Shown here: piece after piece, positions 1 to 5,800 of the stretch | Position numbering within the stretch: position 1 is the first letter of the stretch | Layout of the letters: each line of letters opens with the position of its first letter | Assembly (NCBI GenBank): GCA_017501025.1 | Contig: JAFVXS010000186.1 | Location: 1 to 7,654 of the forward strand | Source of the DNA: Alistipes sp. | GTDB lineage: Bacteria; Bacteroidota; Bacteroidia; Bacteroidales; Rikenellaceae | Direction: 5' to 3' | Length of the DNA: 7,654 nt | Program-made: the position numbers and the translations under genes | The notes under the pieces: generated by a model | The model's database searches: none | What the model was told of the DNA's origin: nothing | The model's input: the letters and a program-made list of their open reading frames with translations, nothing else

Positions 1-215
1 ATATGTCGAATGACCACGTGTTTTTGTGCAGGTCCGCCGTTTCGACAAAAGAGACCATCGAGGTGAACGGCGAAACCTATCCCGTGTATAAGATGGAAAC
101 CTCCAACACATCGCACCCATTCTACACAGGTAAGATGAAGTTGGTTGATACCGCAGGTCGTGTGGATAAGTTTATGAGCCGCTACGCAAAACGTTACGAT
201 AAGAAGAACAAGTAG
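1..215 (+). CDS. rpmE: 50S ribosomal protein L31 type B (bL31B), 5'-truncated
   Basis: Structural protein of the large ribosomal subunit. The visible 70 residues carry the hallmark bL31 text: FLCRSAVSTKET near the start, then SNTSHPFYTGK and VDTAGRVDKFMSRY before a lysine-rich end. The stop is TAG at 213-215. Only one cysteine is seen and no CxxC pair, as in the zinc-independent type B paralogue common in Bacteroidota. The ATG at 3-5 is probably not the true start. In family members a methionine at this point is internal, following about 15-18 residues, so the reading frame should continue upstream of the window; bases 1-2 would then be the end of the preceding codon. A strong hairpin begins about 22 nt after the stop, consistent with a monocistronic unit or the last gene of one. 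Confidence 0.95.
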   Translation, partial: MSNDHVFLCRSAVSTKETIEVNGETYPVYKMETSNTSHPFYTGKMKLVDTAGRVDKFMSRYAKRYDKKNK

Positions 216-236
216 AACTTGTCGTCGGATAAAATC

Positions 237-284
237 AACAAGCAAGGGTGTGTCTAACAAGTTTTTAGACACACCCTTGTTGTT
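237..284. terminator. Hairpin terminator after rpmE, probably bidirectional
   Basis: A perfect 15-bp stem (CAAGGGTGTGTCTAA at 243-257 with TTAGACACACCCTTG at 265-279) closes on a 7-nt loop. Beyond a single bulged G at 242 it continues for 5 bp more (237-241 with 280-284). It starts 22 nt after the rpmE stop. The flank is moderately T-rich on both strands (TTGTT on +, GATTTTAT on -), so it may also stop the leftward transcript of the small membrane-protein gene and the efflux gene. The U-tract is weak, so efficiency is uncertain. Confidence 0.75.
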
Positions 285-400
285 AGAAGTTGTATGACAA
301 GAGATATTTCAAGGCTTGCGAACTCCGTAAAACCGCAGTTTACTTGGCGTAAATGAGGCTTTTGAGGGCAAGCGTAACGCAGAAATCACCTTGTTAGACA
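251..400. repeat. Spacer bounded by an 11-bp inverted repeat; no gene seen
   Basis: TGTCTAACAAG at 251-261 is matched exactly by its reverse complement CTTGTTAGACA at 390-400, enclosing about 150 bp. Inside lie further short pairings: GCTTGC (314-319) with GCAAGC (368-373), and GTAAA (327-331), TTTAC (339-343) and GTAAA (349-353), where the middle arm can pair with either neighbour. I see no credible reading frame between the rpmE stop and 434. The left repeat lies partly within the rpmE terminator, so part of the symmetry may be coincidental. No target-site duplication is visible at 247-250 versus 401-404. It could be a small dispersed intergenic repeat, a structured 3' UTR or chance. Confidence 0.35.
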
Positions 401-433
401 GCTTCTTGTTCATTTTCAGAGAGAATCAGTGCA

Positions 434-688
434 CTATTCGCACGAATCACAACGCTGAAACAGCGAGACGATAGCCAAAAACAGAATAGCTCCAAACAGC
501 GATGTGAAAAATGTCGCAACGGTACCGACAGGTATCCAACCAAACCACGACACTACCCAACCGCCCAGCAGACCTCCGACAAGTCCCACGATAATATTCA
601 ACAAAAATCGTGAGCCATTGCCTCGCATAATCAGATTGGCAATCCAACCAACCACCAAACCGATAAGCAGATACCACAAGATATACAT
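434..688 (-). CDS. GlsB/YeaQ/YmgE family small membrane protein (transglycosylase-associated)
   Basis: An 84-residue protein that is almost entirely membrane: three hydrophobic segments at about residues 2-20, 28-48 and 57-77, linked by short glycine-rich turns. The pattern GLVVGWIANLIM, then NIIVGLVGGLLGGW, is typical of the transglycosylase-associated family (Pfam PF04226), whose members are usually 80-90 aa. The name is historical; no catalytic residues exist and the molecular role is unknown, although several relatives are stress-induced. I chose the ATG at 686-688; a TTG two codons upstream is in frame but gives no better match to the family's N-terminus. One oddity is a C-terminal CDSC motif (C80, C83). 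It lies 110 bp downstream of the metal-efflux gene in the same direction, with its own possible promoter in the gap. Not a full-length enzyme despite the family name. Confidence 0.85.
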   Translation of the reverse strand: MYILWYLLIGLVVGWIANLIMRGNGSRFLLNIIVGLVGGLLGGWVVSWFGWIPVGTVATFFTSLFGAILFLAIVSLFQRCDSCE

Positions 689-725
689 ACGCAATAGATT
701 TTAGTTAAACTCACAAAATCCACTG

Positions 726-760
726 CAAAAGATATACCCAAACGCAACAGAACCTACAAA
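726..760 (-). promoter_or_regulatory. Possible Bacteroidota-type promoter for the small membrane-protein gene
   Basis: Reading on the - strand, TTTG (757-760) is followed after 20 nt by TATATC and TTTTG (736 down to 726). This approximates the Bacteroidota -33 TTTG and -7 TAnnTTTG boxes at the usual spacing, with the -7 box off by one inserted base. Transcription would start near 720, about 30 nt before the ATG. The region is AT-rich, so a chance match is possible. Confidence 0.35.
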
Positions 761-798
761 AAAGCCTTTTTCGACACTATTTTCCGAAAGTCGGGCAG

Positions 799-2034
799 CT
801 ACTCCTCAACATACTCGTAGCCCATCGAACGGATAGCATCGATAACCCTCTGACGTTCAACCGACCCCTCGACAGTCGCCTCGCCCGCTGCCAAATCGAC
901 ACTTACCGAGACAACACCATCCAATGCCGAGAGCGTACGTTCTACATTCGCCTTGCAGTGGTTGCACATCATTCCCTTAATTCGATAGATGTTTTTCATA
1001 TTCGCTTTATCTCTCTTTGAAGTTTTTACTCTCCTCACGGTTGTCACCACCAACAGCAGCAACAGCACTACGGTCGATACAATATCGTACCACGCCAACG
1101 ACGAGTGACACTCCGCCGTACACACACTTTGCGACATCAAAAACCACTCTCTCGGCAGCAACGTATCGATAACCAGTCCCATAGCCACAGCACCAACCAT
1201 AATCGATAGCAGATAGATAGACAAAGCTCGACCTCCGAGCGATTTGCCGACAACAATTATCGATGCGGCATTGGTAGCGGGTCCCGCCATCAGCAATACG
1301 AGTGCAGCACCCGGCGACAACCCTTTGAGTATCAGTGCCGCAGCAATAGGTATTGACCCTGTGGCACAGAGGTACATCAGCACCGAAAAGAGCAGCACCA
1401 ACAACATACTCAAAAGCGGTTTATCGTTGAACGATGCAAAGAATCCGTCAGGCACCAATATCGTAATCATAGCTGCAACCGCCAAGCCCAAAATCAACCA
1501 TCTGCCGATATCCTGCATCATATCCAAAAAGCCATATCGCAGAGCCTCTATGCAACGACCCCAAAAGCTCTTCGGCCGGCTATCTTCCGAGTCGGCAACT
1601 TCGCTCTTTGCCACCCTGCTTTTCGTTGCGGAGCGGTAGAGCAACACCACCAAAGCACCACCAAAAATTGCTGTCAAAAATGCCGCAACGGGACGAATTA
1701 CCGCAAACGGCACACCCAGCAAAGCTGCGGTTGCCAATATCGAATCGACACCCGTTTGCGGAGTGGCTATCAGAAACGCTACCGTGGCAGCAATCGATGC
1801 ACCCTCACGACGCATTGACACCGCCGTAGGCACAACGCCACACGAACACAACGGCAACGGAACGCCCATCAATACCGCATACAACACCGAGCGTAACGAG
1901 TTGTGCGACAAATAGTTGGCAAAAAACTTACGTGGTATGAATGCGTGCATCACACCAGCTATAAGAAAGCCGAGCAGCAAGAATGGCGACATCTCGCACA
2001 ACATTCCTAAAAAATCCCAAACTCCATCAAGCAT
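799..2034 (-). CDS. Cu/Zn-type efflux permease (SO_0444/ArsP-like) with C-terminal HMA domain
   Basis: A 411-aa inner-membrane protein predicted to export heavy-metal ions. The permease part (about residues 1-335) has some 8-10 hydrophobic segments. It contains the signature PLCSCGVVP at 61-69 (Cys63, Cys65), TPQTGVDS at 91-98, a charged cytoplasmic-type loop at about 135-160, C223 in a membrane segment, and AGPATNAASI at 250-259. This is the PF03773-type permease family that includes ArsP and the group annotated as SO_0444 Cu/Zn efflux transporters. A further cluster CTAECH (C305, C309, H310) could bind metal. Residues 346-411 form a complete HMA domain with MMCNHC (C357, C360), the CxxC motif of copper chaperones. 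The ATG at 2032-2034 was chosen because the hydrophobic N-terminus and family alignment begin there. It is transcribed divergently from ftsY behind a leader of about 100 nt. Copper, zinc or another thiophilic metal cannot be told apart from sequence. Confidence 0.85.
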   Translation of the reverse strand: MLDGVWDFLGMLCEMSPFLLLGFLIAGVMHAFIPRKFFANYLSHNSLRSVLYAVLMGVPLPLCSCGVVPTAVSMRREGASIAATVAFLIATPQTGVDSILATAALLGVPFAVIRPVAAFLTAIFGGALVVLLYRSATKSRVAKSEVADSEDSRPKSFWGRCIEALRYGFLDMMQDIGRWLILGLAVAAMITILVPDGFFASFNDKPLLSMLLVLLFSVLMYLCATGSIPIAAALILKGLSPGAALVLLMAGPATNAASIIVVGKSLGGRALSIYLLSIMVGAVAMGLVIDTLLPREWFLMSQSVCTAECHSSLAWYDIVSTVVLLLLLVVTTVRRVKTSKRDKANMKNIYRIKGMMCNHCKANVERTLSALDGVVSVSVDLAAGEATVEGSVERQRVIDAIRSMGYEYVEE

Positions 2035-2063
2035 TGGTCAAAAACACTTTTGATATCCCGACT

Positions 2064-2100
2064 CGATGCATAAAGACTCAAAAAAAAGAGTCCTACATCG
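2064..2100 (-). other. Interrupted stem-loop in the efflux-gene leader
   Basis: GACTC (2075-2079) and GAGTC (2088-2092) flank a run of eight A (eight T on the transcribed - strand). An outer pair, CGATG (2064-2068) with CATCG (2096-2100), extends the structure across small internal loops. It lies between the predicted promoter and the efflux-gene ATG, about 30 nt from the start codon, so it would be in the mRNA leader. The stems are short and the role is unknown. Confidence 0.3.
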
Positions 2101-2116
2101 AAAAAAATATTGAAAC

Positions 2117-2134
2117 GCAACCTTTTTAGGTTGC
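2117..2134 (-). other. 7-bp hairpin at the predicted 5' end of the efflux-gene mRNA
   Basis: GCAACCT (2117-2123) and AGGTTGC (2128-2134) form a perfect 7-bp stem with a 4-nt loop. On the - strand it begins about 11 nt after the -7 box, so it would sit at the very start of the leader. A T-rich stretch ending in seven T follows, which makes an attenuator or a 5'-end stabilising hairpin possible. It is too far upstream of ftsY's own promoter to be in the ftsY mRNA. Confidence 0.35.
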
Positions 2135-2144
2135 AAGAGTGATG

Positions 2145-2152
2145 CAAATATA
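2145..2152 (-). promoter_or_regulatory. -7 promoter box for the efflux gene
   Basis: Reads TATATTTG on the - strand, a perfect match to the Bacteroidota -7 consensus TAnnTTTG. No TTTG -33 box is found at the expected 19-21 nt upstream, so the promoter may need an activator or be weak. Transcription would start near 2138. The box is one arm of the 10-bp inverted repeat spanning 2144-2172. Confidence 0.5.
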
Positions 2153-2163
2153 GATAAAATAAC

Positions 2164-2171
2164 TATATTTG
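2164..2171 (+). promoter_or_regulatory. -7 promoter box of the ftsY operon
   Basis: TATATTTG is a perfect TAnnTTTG box lying 24 nt before the ftsY ATG, predicting a short leader of about 15-20 nt. The expected TTTG -33 box is not visible near 2140-2144. It is the only good promoter candidate I found for the five-gene rightward operon. Confidence 0.55.
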
Positions 2172-2195
2172 CGTAATTTTTGAAACATTTGTTTT

Positions 2196-3197
2196 ATGGG
2201 TTTATTCGATATTTTCAAAAGCAAAAAACAGGAGGAGAGCCAATCCGAGCAGGCACAGGCCGACCAGCAAGAGGCGATAAATGCAGGTCTTGAACGCACG
2301 AAGGAGGGCTTCTTCTCGAAACTTGCCCGTACCATTGCAGGTCGTTCGACTGTCGATGCCGATGTTCTCGACGACTTGGAGGAGGTACTCATCACATCGG
2401 ACGTCGGAGTCGAGACCACCGTAAAAATCATTGAACGCATAGAGGCTCGTGTGGCTCGCGACAAATATATCAACACCGCAGAGTTGCACTCCATACTTCA
2501 CGACGAGATTGCACTGCTTATGGAGGAGGCAGAGGGTACAACCGACTGCTTCGGTCTCGATGCAAAAGAGGGCGAACCTTACGTGGTTATGGTAGTCGGC
2601 GTAAATGGTGCCGGCAAGACAACCACAATCGGCAAACTCGCAGCACAACTTACGCGTGCCGGTAAGAAGGTCTATATCGGCGCAGCCGACACATTCCGAG
2701 CAGCAGCAATCGACCAACTCGCCGTATGGGCAGAGCGTGCCGGAGCAACAATGATTCGTCAAGAGATGGGCTCCGACCCTGCATCGGTAGCGTTCGACAC
2801 ATTGCGTTCGGCTGTTGCCAACAACGCCGACGTAGTGCTGATTGATACGGCAGGTCGTCTGCACAACAAAATCGGATTGATGAACGAGCTTACGAAGATT
2901 CGCAACGTGATGGCGAAGGTAATTCCCGACGCACCTCACGAAGTGATGCTCGTTTTGGATGGCTCGACGGGACAGAACGCCTTCGAGCAGGCTCGTCAAT
3001 TTACGCAGGCAACACAAGTCACCTCGCTGGCAATAACCAAACTCGACGGCACAGCCAAAGGTGGTGTGGTAATCGGCATAAGCGACGCCTTCAAAGTGCC
3101 TATTCGCTACATCGGCATAGGCGAGGGCATCGACGATTTGCGAATTTTCGACCGCCGCCAATTTGTAAAAGCACTCTTTGGAGAGAAAAAGCAATAG
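2196..3197 (+). CDS. ftsY: Signal recognition particle receptor FtsY
   Basis: SRP-type GTPase that docks SRP-bound, membrane-protein-synthesising ribosomes onto the inner membrane. The 333-aa protein has a short charged N-terminal region (about 1-35, Gln/Glu-rich), a helical N domain (about 38-115) and the NG GTPase domain. Conserved elements are the P-loop GVNGAGKTT (135-143), DTFRAAA (165-171), DTAGR (217-221), the guanine-specificity motif TKLDGTAKGG (281-290) and the closing GEGIDDL (309-315). The acidic A domain of E. coli FtsY is almost absent, as in many short FtsY proteins, and no transmembrane segment is present. MGLFDIFK at the start is amphipathic and may help membrane contact. It is the first gene of the operon, with rimO starting 3 nt after its TAG stop. 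Confidence 0.98.
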   Translation: MGLFDIFKSKKQEESQSEQAQADQQEAINAGLERTKEGFFSKLARTIAGRSTVDADVLDDLEEVLITSDVGVETTVKIIERIEARVARDKYINTAELHSILHDEIALLMEEAEGTTDCFGLDAKEGEPYVVMVVGVNGAGKTTTIGKLAAQLTRAGKKVYIGAADTFRAAAIDQLAVWAERAGATMIRQEMGSDPASVAFDTLRSAVANNADVVLIDTAGRLHNKIGLMNELTKIRNVMAKVIPDAPHEVMLVLDGSTGQNAFEQARQFTQATQVTSLAITKLDGTAKGGVVIGISDAFKVPIRYIGIGEGIDDLRIFDRRQFVKALFGEKKQ

Positions 3198-3200
3198 ACG

Positions 3201-4517
3201 ATGAAACTTCTCAACCTTATAACGCTCGGTTGCGCAAAGAATATTGTCGATTCCGAGCATTTGGCAGCACGATGCGAGGCTCGCGGCTACCGCGTAGTGT
3301 TCGACAGCAACCGCACCGACGTCGATGTGGTTGTAATCAACACTTGCGGCTTTATAGGGGATGCCAAAGTTGAGAGCATCGACACCATTCTGCGTGCAGC
3401 ACGTCTGCGTCAGGAGGGCAAAATCAAACAACTATACGTCATCGGCTGTCTGTCGCAACGATATGCCGACGATCTCCGCACGGAGATTCCCGAAGTCGAT
3501 GACTTCTTCGGAGCTCGTTCGTTGGATGAAATCATCGAGCGTCTCGGTGCCGACCAATCGGCAGAGTGCGGCGTACAACGTCTGCTCTCGACACCAAAGC
3601 ACTACGCCTATCTGAAAATTGCCGAGGGTTGCAATTGGCGTTGCGGCTACTGTGCCATTCCGCTGATTCGTGGCAAGCACATCTCGGTACCGATGCCTCA
3701 ACTCTTGGAGGAGGCTCGACAGTTGGCTGCCAAAGGTGTTCGTGAATTGATTGTGATAGCACAAGATACCACATACTATGGTATAGACCTCTATGGCGAG
3801 CGTCGTCTTGCCCAACTCTTGGAGGAGTTGTGTCGCATCGACGGCATAGAGTGGATTCGTCTGCACTACGCCTACCCTACCGACTTTCCGCAGGATGTTA
3901 TCGAGGTTATGGCTCGGGAGCCGAAGATATGCAACTATATCGATATTCCGTTGCAGCATATCAGCGACAATCAACTCGCGAAGATGCACCGCCGCCACAC
4001 AAAGAGCGACGCTTTGGCACTCATCGCACGCCTACGCAAGGCTATTCCCGACATCGCCATCCGCACTACGTTGTTGGTGGGTTATCCCGACGAGAGCGAG
4101 CAGGATTTTCGAGAGTTGCAGGAGTTTGTTGCCGAGCAGCGATTCGAGCGTCTTGGTGTATTTACCTACTCGGAGGAGGAGGGAACGTACTCTGCCGAGC
4201 AACTTACGGACAACATACCGCAGGAGGTTAAGGAGCAGCGTGCCGATGCCATTATGCGACAGCAGAGCGAGATTTCTCGTGAGTTGAATGCCAAACGTGC
4301 GGGTAGCGTTCAACGAGTTATTATCGACCGTCGCGAGGGTGACTACTATATCGGTCGTTCGCAGTACGATTCGCCAGAAGTAGATGAGGAGATACTGATT
4401 GACGCTGCCGAACGTCGTCTGTTGCGTGGTCGCTTCTACGATGTGCGTATCACCGCCTACGACGACTACGACCTCTATGGCGAAGTTGTCGATACAAAAC
4501 AGTGCAAAAAACGTTAA
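3201..4517 (+). CDS. rimO: Ribosomal protein uS12 methylthiotransferase RimO
   Basis: Radical SAM enzyme that adds a methylthio group to the conserved aspartate of ribosomal protein uS12. At 438 aa it has the usual three-part build. The N-terminal UPF0004 domain carries the three cysteines for the auxiliary iron-sulfur cluster (C11 in TLGCAKN, C49 in NTCGFI, C83 in IGCLSQR). The radical SAM domain has CNWRCGYC (C144, C148, C151). The C-terminal TRAM domain covers about 365-433. TLGCAKNIVDSE and YIDIPLQHISD are typical of RimO; the related tRNA enzyme MiaB is less likely given the overall match and the acidic TRAM region. The gap to ftsY is 3 nt, indicating co-transcription and perhaps translational coupling; the ftsY-rimO pairing is familiar in Bacteroidota. 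Confidence 0.97.
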   Translation: MKLLNLITLGCAKNIVDSEHLAARCEARGYRVVFDSNRTDVDVVVINTCGFIGDAKVESIDTILRAARLRQEGKIKQLYVIGCLSQRYADDLRTEIPEVDDFFGARSLDEIIERLGADQSAECGVQRLLSTPKHYAYLKIAEGCNWRCGYCAIPLIRGKHISVPMPQLLEEARQLAAKGVRELIVIAQDTTYYGIDLYGERRLAQLLEELCRIDGIEWIRLHYAYPTDFPQDVIEVMAREPKICNYIDIPLQHISDNQLAKMHRRHTKSDALALIARLRKAIPDIAIRTTLLVGYPDESEQDFRELQEFVAEQRFERLGVFTYSEEEGTYSAEQLTDNIPQEVKEQRADAIMRQQSEISRELNAKRAGSVQRVIIDRREGDYYIGRSQYDSPEVDEEILIDAAERRLLRGRFYDVRITAYDDYDLYGEVVDTKQCKKR

Positions 4518-4523
4518 AAATAT

Positions 4524-5780
4524 ATGAGCAAATATCTGTTAAAAGAGGTTAAAACGTCGGCAGAGGAGCGAATTTGGCTCCATACGCACCACTCGATTTA
4601 CAAAGAGTATCCGAATTGGGTATGCCCGATAGACGACGATATCTTAAAGGTATTCGACCCGAAACGCAACGAGAAGTTCTGCGAAGGAGATGCTCGCCGT
4701 TGGTATGTTATCGACTCCGACAGCAATACGTCGGTAGGCCGTATTGCAGCCTTCTACAATCGCACAATGGCGGCTCTCGAAGAGCAACCTACGGGAGGAT
4801 GTGGCTTCTTCGAGTCGATCGACAATCAGGAGGTTGCCAATATGCTCTTTGATACGGCTCGTGAGTGGCTTGCATCGCAAGGTATGGAGGCGATGGACGG
4901 ACCTATCAACTTCGGCTCGCGTGATGCGTGGTGGGGTCTATTGGTCGATGGCTACGAGTATCAACCACTCTACACCAACCCATATCATCCGCCATATTAC
5001 AAGGCTCTGTTCGAGAACTATGGTTTCCAAATCTACTTCAATCAGAACTCATACGTTTGGCGTGTCGAGAATGGTGTATTGAGCGAGATTGCACTCGAAA
5101 AGGCTCATCGCGTACTCTCCAATCCCGACTACAAAATCAAGGACGTAAGTGCTACCGACCTCTCGGTGGCAGCCGAAAATTTGCGAACAATCTACAACAA
5201 GGCGTGGGCTCTATTCTCGGGGGTTAAGGAGATGACCTCGGAGGAGGCACAGAAACTGATGCGTACGCTGCGTCCGATTATCGACCCCAATCTGATATAC
5301 TTTGCCTACCACAACAACGAGCCGATAGGTTTCTTTGTTATGGTACCCGACCTCAACCGTATAATCGGTCGATTCAATGGCAGATTCGGTTTGATAGAGA
5401 AGTTGCGTCTGATGTGGGAGTTGAAAGTCCGCAAATCTTGCGACAGAGTCTTTGGCATAATCTTCGGCATAACGCCCGAATTTCAGGGCAAAGGTATCGA
5501 GAGTGCCATTATGACCTATATTCACGACACCTATGTCCTGACAGGACGCAGCTCGTACAAGTCGTTCGAATTTGCGTGGATTGGCGACTTCAACCCTGTA
5601 ATGAATCGTATGATAGAGCGTTATGTCTGTGCCACACGACACAAGATGCACACCACATATCGCTATCTGTTCGACCGCACCAAAGAGTTCAAACGCTGCC
5701 CACGATTGGGCTTCCGTCCTCGTGAAGAGCGTGAGAAGATGGCTGCCACAAATGCCGTACAACAAACCACAAACGAATAG
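4524..5780 (+). CDS. GNAT-fold acyltransferase-like protein (YghO/BcerS-like family)
   Basis: A 418-aa soluble protein without signal peptide or membrane helices. The first half contains conserved-looking blocks WVCPID (32-37), VGRIAAF (71-77), TGGCGFFE (90-97) and GPINFGSRDAWWGLLVDG (126-143), then a tyrosine- and proline-rich stretch (145-159, ending NPYHPPYY). The second half carries a GNAT-like acyl-CoA site with QGKGIE (321-326), where the last position is E rather than the usual G or A, followed by WIGDFNP (352-358). This arrangement fits the family named YghO or BcerS-like, often annotated only as GNAT N-acetyltransferase. Some members are proposed bacterial ceramide synthases; Bacteroidales make sphingolipids, so sphingoid-base acylation is one hypothesis. 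Substrate is not determined by the sequence. It follows rimO by 6 nt and precedes gcvT by 20 nt, in the same operon. Confidence 0.8.
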   Translation: MSKYLLKEVKTSAEERIWLHTHHSIYKEYPNWVCPIDDDILKVFDPKRNEKFCEGDARRWYVIDSDSNTSVGRIAAFYNRTMAALEEQPTGGCGFFESIDNQEVANMLFDTAREWLASQGMEAMDGPINFGSRDAWWGLLVDGYEYQPLYTNPYHPPYYKALFENYGFQIYFNQNSYVWRVENGVLSEIALEKAHRVLSNPDYKIKDVSATDLSVAAENLRTIYNKAWALFSGVKEMTSEEAQKLMRTLRPIIDPNLIYFAYHNNEPIGFFVMVPDLNRIIGRFNGRFGLIEKLRLMWELKVRKSCDRVFGIIFGITPEFQGKGIESAIMTYIHDTYVLTGRSSYKSFEFAWIGDFNPVMNRMIERYVCATRHKMHTTYRYLFDRTKEFKRCPRLGFRPREEREKMAATNAVQQTTNE

Positions 5781-5800
5781 AAACCTAAAATTATAAAACT

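Larger units (their letters stand above)
2144..2172. promoter_or_regulatory. 10-bp inverted repeat joining two divergent promoters
   Basis: GCAAATATAG (2144-2153) and CTATATTTGC (2163-2172) are exact reverse complements separated by 9 AT-rich bases. Each arm contains a full TAnnTTTG box on its own strand, so the two transcription starts point away from each other. The symmetry could be just two facing promoters, or could also serve as an operator for a dimeric regulator. No regulator gene is present in the window. Confidence 0.5.

Noticed and set aside
251..400. Reading the inverted-repeat spacer as an insertion sequence or MITE
   Set aside because: No target-site duplication, no transposase remnant, and the left end doubles as a terminator arm, so it is kept only as an unexplained repeat.
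504..704. 66-codon + strand frame opposite the small membrane-protein gene
   Set aside because: The - strand frame gives a clear three-helix GlsB/YeaQ-type protein; the + strand product is proline- and threonine-rich without motifs.
757..794. Possible - strand terminator after the efflux gene (CCGA/TCGG mini-stem and an AAAAA-GGC-TTTTT palindrome)
   Set aside because: Stems are only 4-5 bp with poor G+C content and overlap the candidate promoter of the next gene; not enough to call a terminator.
2126..2494. 122-codon - strand frame across the divergent promoter and ftsY start
   Set aside because: It is a serine-rich low-complexity translation overlapping ftsY and both promoter boxes, with no start context.
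3198..3200. Possible frameshift or fusion between ftsY and rimO
   Set aside because: ftsY ends with its normal C-terminus and TAG, and rimO begins 3 nt later with a complete N-terminal domain; this is simple tight operon spacing.
2202..3431. 409-codon open frame on the - strand opposite ftsY and the start of rimO
   Set aside because: It is a mirror of the ftsY reading frame, kept open by the strong codon bias of the real genes. The predicted protein is rich in cysteine and histidine without any domain order, and ftsY is unmistakable on the other strand.
3432..3998. 188-codon open frame on the - strand inside rimO
   Set aside because: It lies wholly within rimO, whose cysteine motifs are complete; the antisense product has no family features.
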